Source: UBA3210 sp002363635 (GTDB taxonomy: Bacteria > Bacillota_I > Bacilli_A > RFN20 > CAG-449). Taken from it: a stretch of DNA of 64,000 bases. Positions 8,890 through 18,260 of the stretch are shown here, in pieces. Both the position numbers and the translations under genes were made by a program. Numbering within the stretch: the stretch's first letter is position 1; each line of letters starts with the position of its first letter. Location: NCBI GenBank assembly GCA_946641515.1, contig CAMPBT010000002.1, positions 62,001-126,000 of the forward strand. Reading direction: 5' to 3'. Under the pieces are notes generated by a model. That model saw only the letters and a list, made by a program, of their open reading frames with translations. It searched no databases and was not told the origin of the DNA.

Positions 8890-11800
8890 TTATCTATTTT
8901 GAATTGCATCAATTGGTCGCTTATTAGCAATCTTAGTAACAGGTAGTAATGCTGCAAGAATTGATGTTACTAAAGATACACCTGCAATTAAACCAACTGT
9001 AAGTGGTCCAACATTCATAACTGTAAATGCTAAGCCAACACTAGTTGCAAGTCGATCATTTAAGATAATTGAAAGAGCAATTGTTGCAGCAGTTGCTAAA
9101 GCGAAGTTAATAACTGCAATAATGAATGATTCAGAATAGAAGATTTTGAATACATCACTACGTTTTGCACCAACAGCACGTAAGATACCAATTTCTCTCT
9201 TCTTATTGTTAATAGAAATTGACATGAAGTTATAGAAGAGGAACATTGAGAATATTGCAAGACCAATACCTACGTATAAGAATACTTGAGACATTGTAGT
9301 AAGGAGGGACGCTAACATATCAACTAACATAATATTAGTTTCACTAGCGCCGATTTTCCACGCTCCAACAGGTGCATTTTGATAATCATCTAAGACACTA
9401 GCTTTATCATAATAATAATCAAAGAATTTAGAAATTTCTCCTCTATCATCACTAAATACAAGTAAGAGGTTTCTAGTACCATATCTATATGCATTCTTTT
9501 CTTCTTCAATAGCTTGAATTGCCTCAAAATTTGCTCTATTAAATGAACCTTCGTTAGGTTCTAATGATGGATCGATACCAACAATTGTGTAATATCCATC
9601 AAATACTGAAGGAAGTTGATCACCAGTATCTTTATCCCAAGTAACATAGCTACTAAATACTAAATATACTTGTTTTGCTTCTAACCCTGTCGTATCAATA
9701 TTTTCATACATTGAAGCAGTCTTAGTTTTTACAAAAGCAGTACCTTTATTAACAAAGTCGGCATATCTATTATCTTTACCTCTATATAAAATTTGACCAC
9801 CTACTAAATTATAAACTGCCTCAAGTTTTTTATCTTCAGTTGTAGCATTTTCAAGTTGATTAATGACCTCTTCATCATCAGCATATTGTTCTAAGAATGA
9901 TTGATAGTTCTTATAGACATATTCTTTAGCAGCCTTTTCTGCAACACTTCTTTCGCAACTATCAATTTCAGCAATTGTATATGGATGAGATTCATCAAAT
10001 GCTGCTTTTAAAGTCCAGTAGTTATTTAAAAGGTCTTCATAATATAAGCCAATTTTTGGTGTTGAATAATTTTGATATTTTTGATTAAAATAACTATTTA
10101 ATAAAGCCCACTTTTGACTATTTTCTAACGAAGCATATAAGCTATCATCATATTCATAAACTTCCTTTTGTTGTACTGGATCATATTCTTGACTCTTTAC
10201 TGCAACTTTATTATAATTCTCATCACTTTCATTGTATGCTTTAAATGCATCAAAATGATTATTATAGAAATCTTCATAATTAGCCCATACAGTCTTATAT
10301 AATGCTGCTTCATAAATTCTAGATTCTATAGTAGATCTATTTGAATTATCATCTGTTGCAAAATCTTCTGTTGCATCATAATAACTCTTAATGCCAGTAA
10401 AAGTATATTTATCATATGTTTTTTCATTACTTGAATCAGATTTTGTAAACTGACTGTAATCATTAGGTGAAACTACAATTTGCTTATCTCCAATTGAAGT
10501 ATATCCGTCAAAGAAGATAACTTTATCATTGTGAGAAGGATAATATGCAACTGTATCAATACCACCAAGTTGTTCCTTATCATTAGTGTCATCTTTTTTA
10601 ACATTGATATATGTGTCAAGGCTCTTATCATCTGTTTGAACAGTCTTATCTTCACCAAGATAAAAGATATTATGCTTATTTGAACTAAACATATAATTAG
10701 AGAATTCTTTAGCAAGAGTCTCATCAATATTACCTTCAGTAGCAGTTTTTAATGCGTCATATTTAGCATCTAACTTAGTATCAACAATACCCACGATTTT
10801 AAGATTTACTGAACCGTTATAGCCCCAGTATTCAATAGATGTGCCAATGACATCTTCATATGTACACTGGTTAGCAAGATAAGTTTTTTTACCATATTTA
10901 AAGCCAATATCTTTATAAGTGTTAAATTCATAAAGAGTAATTAAACATTCAGTACTATCTTTAGGAAGTTCACCTGCAACTAAATCAATTTTTAGTTTTG
11001 ATAAATCTTCTTCGTTCTTAACAGTAATTGAACCGTTAACGTTCTTAATGTGATAAGCATCTGTTTTAAAATTTGGAAGTAAACTAGCATTTATATCGCC
11101 TAAAGCAAATGCATTAACATGACCTTTTTCAACAATATCTTTAATATCTTCATCTGAGAAATATTGTAATTTTTCATTGTAATTAGAATAATCTTGCTTA
11201 ACAGTCTTATTTACAACAATTTCAGTAATACCTTTGTTTTGGACTGTTGATGTTGCCGCTTCACTAGCGCCGAACATACCTAAAGTAATAGCAGATCCGA
11301 ATAATGTAAATGATACTGCAGAAAGAAGAATAGTAATACCAAGTCTAAATGGTTTAACTCTTAATGATTTACTACCCATCTTGAAAGCATTACCTAATGT
11401 GAAATTAGATTTAATGACTTTGAATGGTTCTTTACCAGTATCAATCTTTTCGTTATTTGTAGAAATAAATTCTTCTCTATTACCAGATTTATCGATTCTA
11501 GCCGCTTCACAGATTGCATCATTAACATGACTATCTGCAGTAATATAAGCTTCAGTACCTGCTTTAGCAAGAGCAGCGTTAATAATAGGTAAGTCTGCTG
11601 CAGTTAAAGGATGGTCTTTATCAATTTTGATGACGTTTTCACCAATGATAGATAAACCAGTCTTTGTCTTTTCAGAAGCAACAGTAGTTTTACTAATATC
11701 GGAGATAACTTTACCATCTTTAAGTTCGATAACTCTGTCACCAAAGTGTTCTGCGAAATCTCTATCGTGAGAAACGATAACTACTAATTTATCTTTTGAT

Positions 11801-12357
11801 AATTTCTTTAATGTTTCAAATACCTGTTTACCAGTATTTGAGTCAAGTGCACCTGTAGGTTCATCACCGAAAATGATCTTAGGTTCCTTGACAAGGGCTC
11901 TAGCAATCGCAACTCTTTGTTTTTGACCACCAGAAAGTTCATTAGGTTTACGTTTACCGTACCCTTTTAAGTCGACTTCCTCTAAGATTCTTTCAATTTC
12001 TTCATCAGTTGGTTTCTTATGCTGTAACTTTAAAGCTAAAGCAATATTTTCCTTAACTGAGAAGTCATTCAAAATATTATATTCTTGGAAAATAAAACCT
12101 AAGTAAGTATTTCTATATGAGTCCATTTCACTGCCAGAGAATTGCTTACTAGATTTGCCATTAATAATGATTTCTCCATCATCAACTTTATCAAGACCGC
12201 CCATAACGTTAAGTAAAGTAGATTTACCAGAGCCAGATTTACCAAGAATAAATACCAAACCTGTCTGTGGGAACTTTAAAGAAACATCATTTAAAGCATG
12301 AACGTCTTCAGAGTTTTTAACTTTGTAAACACGTTTTAAATGTTTGACTTCAAGCAT
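8890..12357 (-). CDS. ABC transporter, ATPase fused to FtsX-type permease (paralogue)
   Basis: This 1155-residue paralogue of the 5399-8770 product has identical domain order. Walker A is at 39-47, LSGGQ at 141-145, IIFGDE at 161-166, there is one helix at about 340-365, a long outer region to about 1015, then three C-terminal helices (about 1025-1150). The ATPase halves and the last membrane block match their counterparts closely, while the outer domains have diverged in sequence and length, which suggests different ligands. The start has AGGAGGAAA before the ATG at 12357. Upstream DNA holds a 12-base palindrome that may be an operator. There is no separate permease or two-component pair nearby, unlike BceAB-type systems. 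Confidence 0.88.
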   Translation of the reverse strand: MLEVKHLKRVYKVKNSEDVHALNDVSLKFPQTGLVFILGKSGSGKSTLLNVMGGLDKVDDGEIIINGKSSKQFSGSEMDSYRNTYLGFIFQEYNILNDFSVKENIALALKLQHKKPTDEEIERILEEVDLKGYGKRKPNELSGGQKQRVAIARALVKEPKIIFGDEPTGALDSNTGKQVFETLKKLSKDKLVVIVSHDRDFAEHFGDRVIELKDGKVISDISKTTVASEKTKTGLSIIGENVIKIDKDHPLTAADLPIINAALAKAGTEAYITADSHVNDAICEAARIDKSGNREEFISTNNEKIDTGKEPFKVIKSNFTLGNAFKMGSKSLRVKPFRLGITILLSAVSFTLFGSAITLGMFGASEAATSTVQNKGITEIVVNKTVKQDYSNYNEKLQYFSDEDIKDIVEKGHVNAFALGDINASLLPNFKTDAYHIKNVNGSITVKNEEDLSKLKIDLVAGELPKDSTECLITLYEFNTYKDIGFKYGKKTYLANQCTYEDVIGTSIEYWGYNGSVNLKIVGIVDTKLDAKYDALKTATEGNIDETLAKEFSNYMFSSNKHNIFYLGEDKTVQTDDKSLDTYINVKKDDTNDKEQLGGIDTVAYYPSHNDKVIFFDGYTSIGDKQIVVSPNDYSQFTKSDSSNEKTYDKYTFTGIKSYYDATEDFATDDNSNRSTIESRIYEAALYKTVWANYEDFYNNHFDAFKAYNESDENYNKVAVKSQEYDPVQQKEVYEYDDSLYASLENSQKWALLNSYFNQKYQNYSTPKIGLYYEDLLNNYWTLKAAFDESHPYTIAEIDSCERSVAEKAAKEYVYKNYQSFLEQYADDEEVINQLENATTEDKKLEAVYNLVGGQILYRGKDNRYADFVNKGTAFVKTKTASMYENIDTTGLEAKQVYLVFSSYVTWDKDTGDQLPSVFDGYYTIVGIDPSLEPNEGSFNRANFEAIQAIEEEKNAYRYGTRNLLLVFSDDRGEISKFFDYYYDKASVLDDYQNAPVGAWKIGASETNIMLVDMLASLLTTMSQVFLYVGIGLAIFSMFLFYNFMSISINNKKREIGILRAVGAKRSDVFKIFYSESFIIAVINFALATAATIALSIILNDRLATSVGLAFTVMNVGPLTVGLIAGVSLVTSILAALLPVTKIANKRPIDAIQNR

Positions 12358-12657
12358 TATGATTTTCCTCCTATGTAGGTTAATTTAATTTTAAACGAAA
12401 GTAACATAAACATTCAACACTTATGATACATACGTAGGAGTTTGTATACAAAAACATAGGATTTTTATATTTCTATCACTATATATACACATTAAAAAAA
12501 GATAAATGTTCATTTTTTAAAATCTAATTTTTAAATCTAATCATGATTTTGTTATTAAATTATTAAAATTATCTACAATTTACAGGTACGTTTTTTTGTA
12601 CACATCAATATGCTTATAAGTGCTAAAATAATGACGTAAAAACAAGGAGATAAAATT
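12358..12657. other. Divergent promoter region with palindrome
   Basis: This 300-base gap separates the divergent genes at 12357 and 12658. It is AT-rich and holds the perfect palindrome TTTGTATACAAA at 12441-12452, next to TACGTAGGAG. It also has a TTTTTTTGTACACATCA stretch near 12590 that resembles the one at about 875 upstream of the gene at 975. I see no RNA gene and cannot place promoters with confidence. Confidence 0.4.
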
Positions 12658-13470
12658 ATGGTTATTATGTTAACAAATGAAGCTTATCCATCTTTAAAAG
12701 AATATACAGAAAATGATTTTGTTATTTATGAAGATATCTATCGCTTAATTAAGAAATGCATTAATAATCAAGGGACATTTACAAAAGAAGGTATGTATTA
12801 TATCTATACAAAATTCTTAATGAAGAAAAGATATGATTTAACTAGAATCTACAAATTATTGTCTAAAAGAAATAATTCATTAAAAGATTATGAAACTATT
12901 TCTGATATTGAAGAATTAGTAGAATTACTTGATTTACATGATAAAGTTGAAATTGTTAATAATGATAAAGTAAATTCATATTTTAAAAATCCATCATTAA
13001 TTCCATTAGATAGATCTTTAATTGTCTCACCTGATTTTGAATCACCTATTACTATCTCCAATATTAAAAATTACTGTGCATACGTACTTGATAATTATGA
13101 AAATAAAGATGATTTCAAAAGATTTACTAGATTAGTAGAATTTATTTCCAAAGATTATTCTTTTAATAGAGTTAAAGGATTTACCTTAGAATGGATCTTA
13201 ATTAATTCATCATCATTTATTCATAAAGAACATTTCTTCAATGCAGAATTATGTTTAGAATATCTAGATATCTATTCTAGGAATCAAAAGAAGATGAATG
13301 AAATCCAATATGAATACCCATATGAATATAAAAGACAATACTTAGGAATGTTATATACACATTCCTTTTCTTTATCTCAAAAAGAAAAAGAAATCTACAA
13401 TAAATACTTAAACGAACTTGTTTCTAAAAATGATTTATATGCTCTAAGTTTAAAATTACAATCCAATTAA
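12658..13470 (+). CDS. Cytoplasmic protein of unknown function
   Basis: A 270-residue, mostly helical and charged protein, rich in Lys, Asn, Tyr and Asp, with no membrane segment, signal peptide or catalytic motif that I recognise. The start at 12658 has AAGGAG eight bases upstream; a second Met two codons later is less well placed. It stands alone on the plus strand and faces the XRE/repeat-protein pair, with a terminator hairpin between them. Codon use matches its neighbours. A helical-repeat or regulatory role is possible but not supported by any motif. Confidence 0.65.
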   Translation: MVIMLTNEAYPSLKEYTENDFVIYEDIYRLIKKCINNQGTFTKEGMYYIYTKFLMKKRYDLTRIYKLLSKRNNSLKDYETISDIEELVELLDLHDKVEIVNNDKVNSYFKNPSLIPLDRSLIVSPDFESPITISNIKNYCAYVLDNYENKDDFKRFTRLVEFISKDYSFNRVKGFTLEWILINSSSFIHKEHFFNAELCLEYLDIYSRNQKKMNEIQYEYPYEYKRQYLGMLYTHSFSLSQKEKEIYNKYLNELVSKNDLYALSLKLQSN

Positions 13471-13491
13471 AAAGAAGGTGAAATTTCACCT
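13467..13491 (-). terminator. Intrinsic terminator
   Basis: The palindrome AGGTGAAATTTCACCT at 13476-13491 is followed on the minus strand by TCTTTTTAATT. It ends the repeat-protein transcript and may also slow the converging gene. Confidence 0.75.
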
Positions 13492-13495
13492 CCTA

Positions 13496-14236
13496 TTAAT
13501 CGTCTTTCTTTAAATTATACATAAAGACTCTTTTAACATCTTTGCTACTTAAGAAAGGTAAAATTGAATCTATATTGACATTAGAATAATTACCTTTAAC
13601 ATATTCATCTACAAATTTGCTTAATGCTTCTTTTGAAACAAATGGAACTAAACTGCTAATACTAATTTTCTTAAAATTGCCTTCTAAATATAAGATAAAT
13701 AATTTATCGCATTGTTCTGTTTCTAAGAATGGAAGAACTTCTACTAATGATAAGTCTTTATAATCTTCTGGATTATTGACAATTTCATTAACAAGTTCAT
13801 TTAAGTCTTCTTCATCTAAGAAAGGAAGCATAGACATCAATTTTTTAGATTTAGAAGTAGATTTAAATGCACTTAAATCAATGCTATCTTTAACTTTATT
13901 ACTAAAATCCATAGTAGATTTTTTAATCTTCTCTGCAGCTTTTCTAGCACTTTCTGAAATCTTTCTACCCATTTCTAAAGCTTCTTTAGTAAAGAGAGAT
14001 TCCTCTTCTTTTTTATCATCTACTACTTCTGCTTCTACTTCTTCTGCTTCATCTTCTAAATCAACAGTTTCTTCTTCAAGTCTTTCTTCTAAATCTTCTA
14101 GATAATTTTCAAATTCATCACGAGAGAAATCATCTGAAAAAACTAATGAATCTAAATCTTCTCTTACTGCATCTTCTTTAGTTACTGGGACATAAATTAT
14201 AGTTCCATCATTATTTATTACCTTTTTTAAAATCAT
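13496..14236 (-). CDS. Acidic protein with four LPFL-type repeats, paired with an XRE regulator
   Basis: The chosen ATG at 14236 (MILKKVINN) has GGAGG nine bases upstream, inside the preceding gene; a TTG three codons earlier is less likely. The 246-residue product has a very acidic stretch at about 38-80, a basic helical region at about 90-130, and four repeats of about 33 residues in its last half. The repeats begin MLPFLDEEDL, VLPFLETEQC, LVPFVSKEAL and ILPFLSSKDV, and each is a helical-hairpin-like unit. It overlaps the XRE gene by 26 bases, so the two are co-translated. Partners of such regulators often sense a signal or bind the regulator, but that is inference. Confidence 0.7.
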   Translation of the reverse strand: MILKKVINNDGTIIYVPVTKEDAVREDLDSLVFSDDFSRDEFENYLEDLEERLEEETVDLEDEAEEVEAEVVDDKKEEESLFTKEALEMGRKISESARKAAEKIKKSTMDFSNKVKDSIDLSAFKSTSKSKKLMSMLPFLDEEDLNELVNEIVNNPEDYKDLSLVEVLPFLETEQCDKLFILYLEGNFKKISISSLVPFVSKEALSKFVDEYVKGNYSNVNIDSILPFLSSKDVKRVFMYNLKKDD

Positions 14237-14690
14237 ATATTGCAACCTCCATATTATTTAAATATTTTTGTTCTGATGAAGTTAATTTTGGATACAATTC
14301 CTCCATCTCTACTTGTAGTTTGTTTTCTTTAATTGCTCTTAGAATCATCATTCTTTCAACAGGTGACATTTGGTATAAGACACTAGGTACGTCTACCTTA
14401 ATAGATCCATCAATTATTGAATTAATAATAAAAAGTCTATTATGTCCTACAAAAATATCATCATCATTAATAACAATATCTTCTTCTAAACACAGCAATT
14501 CTTCAATGCTCACGTTAAAGATTTTAGTTAACTCTACTAGTGTATCTAGGCTTGGGAAAGTTGTTCCTACTTCCCACTTAGAAACATTTTGACGAGTAAC
14601 AAATAATTTACTTGCAAGATCATCTTGAGTTAGCTTATTTTCCTTACGTAAGGCAGAAATCTTTTTACCTACTAAAACTACATCAATCAT
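14211..14690 (-). CDS. XRE-family transcriptional regulator
   Basis: This 159-residue protein has an N-terminal XRE helix-turn-helix at about 6-62 (KISALRKENKLTQDDLASKL, then SKWEVGTTFPSLDTL). An uncharacterised C-terminal region of about 90 residues contains MSPVERMMILRAI. A good SD, AAGGAGGGA, precedes the ATG at 14690. It is the first gene of a two-gene unit with the LPFL-repeat protein and overlaps it. It probably represses its own promoter, as is usual for such pairs. Confidence 0.85.
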   Translation of the reverse strand: MIDVVLVGKKISALRKENKLTQDDLASKLFVTRQNVSKWEVGTTFPSLDTLVELTKIFNVSIEELLCLEEDIVINDDDIFVGHNRLFIINSIIDGSIKVDVPSVLYQMSPVERMMILRAIKENKLQVEMEELYPKLTSSEQKYLNNMEVAIYDFKKGNK

Positions 14691-14743
14691 TAGTATCTTC
14701 CCTCCTTACACCTATATAATAAACTTAAAAAATATGATAATCC

Positions 14744-14768
14744 CGCAACGAAGAGTTGCGTTTTCTTT
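14744..14768 (+). other. Terminator-like hairpin in the leader of the XRE gene
   Basis: The stem CGCAAC/GTTGCG with loop GAAGA is followed by TTTTCTTT on the plus strand, although no plus-strand gene lies just upstream. On the minus strand it would sit in the 5' leader of the XRE gene. It could stop an antisense transcript or be a leader structure. Confidence 0.4.
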
Positions 14769-14792
14769 ACTAATAATTATAAATAATAATTT

Positions 14793-14818
14793 AAAAAAAA
14801 GAATGCATAATGCATTCC
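14793..14818 (-). terminator. Intrinsic terminator of the AEC transporter gene
   Basis: GAATGCA/TGCATTC with a three-base loop, followed on the minus strand by eight T, begins four bases after the stop codon at 14822. Confidence 0.88.
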
Positions 14819-14821
14819 AAA

Positions 14822-15793
14822 TTAAATATATAAAAGTAAAGATACTAAAGGTATAGTAATAAACGATAATAATGTAGTTACAAGTACCGTATTAGCAGCA
14901 AGTTCTTCTTGAGCATGATGAATCTCTGCTAAAGATAGAACAATTGCCCCACATGGAGCAGCCGCTAAAACTACCATTGCCCCTTTTAAAGATTCATCTA
15001 AAAAAGGAAGCCATCTAACTACTACAAAGACAAATAAAGGAAAAACTATTCCTTTAAAGACTACACTTAAATATACCATAGGTCTAGTCCATAAATTCTT
15101 AAAGCTAACTGTAGATAATCTAGCACCTAAAATAATCATACAAATAGGCGCGCTCATTTTAGCAAGTAAATTAACTGCACCCATTAATTTATCAATAAAA
15201 ATAAGACCATATTGATTCTCTATATTATTAATGTAATAACCTACGTTACAGCAATATAATATTACGCCAATAGCTAAACCAATAAGAGTAGGATTAATTA
15301 AGGCTTTCTTTAGAGAAATATATTGTTTATCTTCAGTTAATGCATAAACACCAAAAGTAAAAACTAAAATATTCATTGTTGCAGTAAAGATACATGAATA
15401 ACATGCTGCAAGACCTAAAGAAGGATAAACAGTAGTAACTATAGGTAGCCCAAAGTAACCAACATTCCCCATCACACTACCAATAGTAAATACTCTATAT
15501 TTAGGATCTTCATATTTTTTTCTTAATACAAAATAAAGAGTCATTAAGAAAATAATTTGAAGAACTAAAGTAAAGATAAAGAAATAACCCATATTAATTA
15601 AATCTTGAGTCTTAAATTCAACTTTAGTAAATGAATCAATAAACATCATAGGTGTTAAAACATAAACTAAAATTGTTGATAATGTTTTAAGATGAGTCCC
15701 CTTAATCATTTTAAATTTACCAAGGATAAATCCTGGTAATATAAATAAAAGCAAGATAATAACGCTAACTAATGTGACATAAAATATTTGCAT
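14822..15793 (-). CDS. AEC family transporter (auxin efflux carrier fold)
   Basis: This 323-residue integral membrane protein has about ten hydrophobic segments in two five-helix halves, the layout of the AEC (PIN-like/malate permease) family. GNVGYFGLPI near residue 115 and CGAIVLSLAE near 283 are the conserved crossover regions of each half. Bacterial members carry malate, citrulline or other organic anions out of or into the cell, and the substrate cannot be told from sequence. It is a single gene with its own terminator. Confidence 0.87.
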   Translation of the reverse strand: MQIFYVTLVSVIILLLFILPGFILGKFKMIKGTHLKTLSTILVYVLTPMMFIDSFTKVEFKTQDLINMGYFFIFTLVLQIIFLMTLYFVLRKKYEDPKYRVFTIGSVMGNVGYFGLPIVTTVYPSLGLAACYSCIFTATMNILVFTFGVYALTEDKQYISLKKALINPTLIGLAIGVILYCCNVGYYINNIENQYGLIFIDKLMGAVNLLAKMSAPICMIILGARLSTVSFKNLWTRPMVYLSVVFKGIVFPLFVFVVVRWLPFLDESLKGAMVVLAAAPCGAIVLSLAEIHHAQEELAANTVLVTTLLSFITIPLVSLLLYI

Positions 15794-15923
15794 AAATAAT
15801 CCTTTTAAATATTAAATATTATTTTCATATTTAACCAAGGACATATTATATTTTATTAAACTTAAAAAAAGTAGTAATTTTTCTTAAGATTTAAAAAGTA
15901 TTATAATAATCTACAATCACTAA

Positions 15924-15950
15924 AAAAATAGCCAAATGGCTATTTTTCTT
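15924..15950. terminator. Bidirectional terminator
   Basis: AAAAATAGCC/GGCTATTTTT with loop AAAT lies downstream of the flavodoxin gene, with a T-tract on either strand. Confidence 0.85.
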
Positions 15951-15970
15951 ATAATTCTTGTTTATAAATA

Positions 15971-16384
15971 TTATTTAACAATGTCTTTAGCGAATTCTTT
16001 TAATCTATTTAAATCTTCTTCATTAGGTCTATCTTTATTCAAATTGATCCAAGAAGCTTTTGTATGGTATTCCTTATCAGAAATCTTAATGCCTAAATTA
16101 TCGCAGTTCTTCTTAACTACTTTAAATGTTGATCTACCTGTAGCACTGCTATTAACATTTACTAATAATTTAATTTTAGAAGCATTTCTCTTTAAGAATT
16201 CTTTTTCTTCTTTTGCAATTGATGTTGCATACATTGCATTAACTAGAAATAATACATCAACTTCTTCATCTAAATCATTATCAACAGTTAATGCTTCTTT
16301 ACCAATAGCTTCACTAATTGCGTTAGCAAGTTTAACAGTATTACCTTTCTTACTTAAAGTAAAATATCTAATTTCAGTTTTCAT
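15971..16384 (-). CDS. Flavodoxin-like protein
   Basis: The 137-residue protein begins MKTEIRYFTLSKKGNTVKLA. The strand-loop-helix with SKKGNT fits the FMN phosphate loop of flavodoxins, although the usual Thr/Ser spacing is altered. The rest alternates strands and helices (VDVLFLVNAMYAT, IKLLVNVNSSATG) as in short-chain flavodoxins that carry electrons in the cytoplasm. GGGAGAC precedes the ATG. It is monocistronic. The sequence is divergent, so FMN binding should be tested. Confidence 0.75.
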   Translation of the reverse strand: MKTEIRYFTLSKKGNTVKLANAISEAIGKEALTVDNDLDEEVDVLFLVNAMYATSIAKEEKEFLKRNASKIKLLVNVNSSATGRSTFKVVKKNCDNLGIKISDKEYHTKASWINLNKDRPNEEDLNRLKEFAKDIVK

Positions 16385-16443
16385 ATTAGTCTCCCTCTTT
16401 TATATTTATTTTATGCCTACTTCTAAAAGAAGTAAATACATAG

Positions 16444-16475
16444 AAAAAGGTATACCCCATAAAGAGCATACCTTA
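16444..16475 (-). terminator. Intrinsic terminator of the sugar symporter gene
   Basis: AAGGTAT and ATACCTT arms, with part-paired inner bases, are followed by TTTTCTATG on the minus strand, about 26 bases past the stop at 16501. Confidence 0.7.
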
Positions 16476-16500
16476 ACAAACCTATAATTTATTTTATATA

Positions 16501-18036
16501 TTATTTAGTTTCTTCTACTTTTTCTTGTGTAGCTGCTTGTTGAGCGTGAGCATCATTAATTATCTTCATAACTTTCTTTTCATTATAGAAGAAGAGGAAT
16601 AATGCGCCGAGTAAGCAGAATGCAATAGCGACAAATGCAACAATAGTTACACCTTGCCATGTAGCAGCGATATCATTTGAAGAAATTAATTCTTCATATG
16701 AAACGTTAGAACCGATAATTGCAAGTGAAGTAAAGACGAGCATTGATAATGATTGACCAAGTTTCATAGCGAATGTACGTGCTGCGAAGAACATACCTTC
16801 TCTCTTTTCACCTGTAACAATAGCATCTTCTTCAGCAACGTCAGCGACGATTGATTGAGGAATGATACCAAGTAAAGCCATTGGTAAAGCTGCAACAATT
16901 ACGATTGCAAAAGCAAATACGTATGACATAGGTCCTTCTTTACCATTTGTAACGAAATATGATAATGCTGTGAATGTAAATGAGACTGCTAAGCCTAAGA
17001 AACCTGCAATAACGAGTTTCTTCTTTCCCCATTTAGCAACGAATTTTGATACGAATGGATAGAATACTGCAGATAAGACTGACATTGCACCCATTAAGTA
17101 CATAGCCCAACCTTCTGGTAAGCCTAATGTTAACTTAACGAAGAATGGTAAACCAGTTTGGAATAAGCCTAAACCGATGAAGTACATAACATCAGATGCT
17201 GTAAATCTTAAGAAGTTTTTATTTTTGAATGTAGCAGTTAATGACTTGAATGCATTTGTACCTGCTGGTTTTGATTCAACGAAATCTGTTTCTTTAAGTA
17301 AGAATGTTGGAAGTAACATACATACTGCTGCAATGATAACAAGTGGGATGAAGCAGATAACGTATGACCAGTAATAGCCAACACCGAATGCGTTTCTAAT
17401 AATGCCAGCGAAAACGAATGGTAAGTAAGCAATTAATGTACCTGCGAAGAATGTTAATGAGATATATGTTGAGATATTCATTCTATCTTCTTGAGTTTTA
17501 CCGAATTCAGAAATTAAAGCATTGTATGGTGTGCAGTAAATTGTCATGAATGTGTAATAAATAACAAGCATTACTGAAACCCAAGCAATGTTTAAACCAG
17601 TTGGTTCTTTTCCACCTGTGAATAATGATGGTGCCATGAAGACGAGTAATAATGCAACTGAAACTGGAATTGCTGCAAGTTTCATGAATGGAAGTCTTCT
17701 TCCCTTAGGATTCTTTGAATTATCTGATAAGTTAGCGATTAATGGATCAGATACAGCATCCCATACTCTACATAAAGCTGAGATTAAGCCAAGTACTGTT
17801 AAGAATCCACCGATAACTAAACCAGGTGTAATTAATGTATAGAATGTTTCTCCTACGCCATTAACAACTGTGCCTGAGAAATAATTTAAAACAGTTCCAT
17901 CTTCAGCAACAGCTTTAGTTGGTAAATAGAATGAAACTAACCAAGCTGAGATGATACCGCTTAAAATTGACCAACCAAGTTGTCCAATAGCAAAGATCCA
18001 CATTTCTTTTTTTGTTAATCTTCTTGTTTTGTTCAT
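16501..18036 (-). CDS. GPH-type (MFS_2) sugar:cation symporter
   Basis: A 511-residue carrier with about twelve membrane helices. The conserved GPH segments RVWDAVSDPLIANLSDN (about 89-105), with RRLPFM just after, and TPYNALISEFGKTQEDRMNI are clear. The family imports glycosides, pentosides, hexuronides or their sulfonated forms with H+ or Na+. No glycosidase lies beside it; the nearest glycosidases in the window are the GH36 and GH31 enzymes far downstream. Two cre-like sites upstream indicate CcpA control. AAAGGA precedes the ATG. It is a distant relative of the second GPH carrier at 54701-56137. Confidence 0.88.
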   Translation of the reverse strand: MNKTRRLTKKEMWIFAIGQLGWSILSGIISAWLVSFYLPTKAVAEDGTVLNYFSGTVVNGVGETFYTLITPGLVIGGFLTVLGLISALCRVWDAVSDPLIANLSDNSKNPKGRRLPFMKLAAIPVSVALLLVFMAPSLFTGGKEPTGLNIAWVSVMLVIYYTFMTIYCTPYNALISEFGKTQEDRMNISTYISLTFFAGTLIAYLPFVFAGIIRNAFGVGYYWSYVICFIPLVIIAAVCMLLPTFLLKETDFVESKPAGTNAFKSLTATFKNKNFLRFTASDVMYFIGLGLFQTGLPFFVKLTLGLPEGWAMYLMGAMSVLSAVFYPFVSKFVAKWGKKKLVIAGFLGLAVSFTFTALSYFVTNGKEGPMSYVFAFAIVIVAALPMALLGIIPQSIVADVAEEDAIVTGEKREGMFFAARTFAMKLGQSLSMLVFTSLAIIGSNVSYEELISSNDIAATWQGVTIVAFVAIAFCLLGALFLFFYNEKKVMKIINDAHAQQAATQEKVEETK

Positions 18037-18104
18037 AAATGTCCTTTCCTAAATAAATTGATAGGTTTTCTATCATATTTAATATTATTTAATATTTTTT
18101 GTTT

Positions 18105-18120
18105 TGTAAAGCGCTTTCAT
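18105..18120. promoter_or_regulatory. cre-like operator upstream of the sugar symporter
   Basis: TGTAAAGCGCTTTCAT contains the palindrome AAAGCGCTTT and fits the CcpA/LacI-family catabolite element with a one-base offset. It lies about 70 bases upstream of the ATG. Confidence 0.7.
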
Positions 18121-18159
18121 TAAAAAATTACAACAAAATTAGATTTGCCAACATTTCGG

Positions 18160-18174
18160 TGATAACGCTTTCAA
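18160..18174. promoter_or_regulatory. Second cre-like operator
   Basis: TGATAACGCTTTCAA matches the TGNNANCGNNNNCA catabolite-responsive element. It lies about 125 bases upstream of the symporter ATG. Confidence 0.65.
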
Positions 18175-18212
18175 AATATTGAAAGTTAATTAATTTTTAC
18201 TATCAATTTAAA

Positions 18213-18252
18213 TAAAAAAATCTATATCTCACTTTTTAATAAGATATAGATT
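18213..18252 (-). terminator. Intrinsic terminator
   Basis: An eleven-base-pair perfect stem, AATCTATATCT/AGATATAGATT, is followed by seven T on the minus strand and ends the gene at 18261. Confidence 0.85.
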
Positions 18253-18260
18253 AATATATA

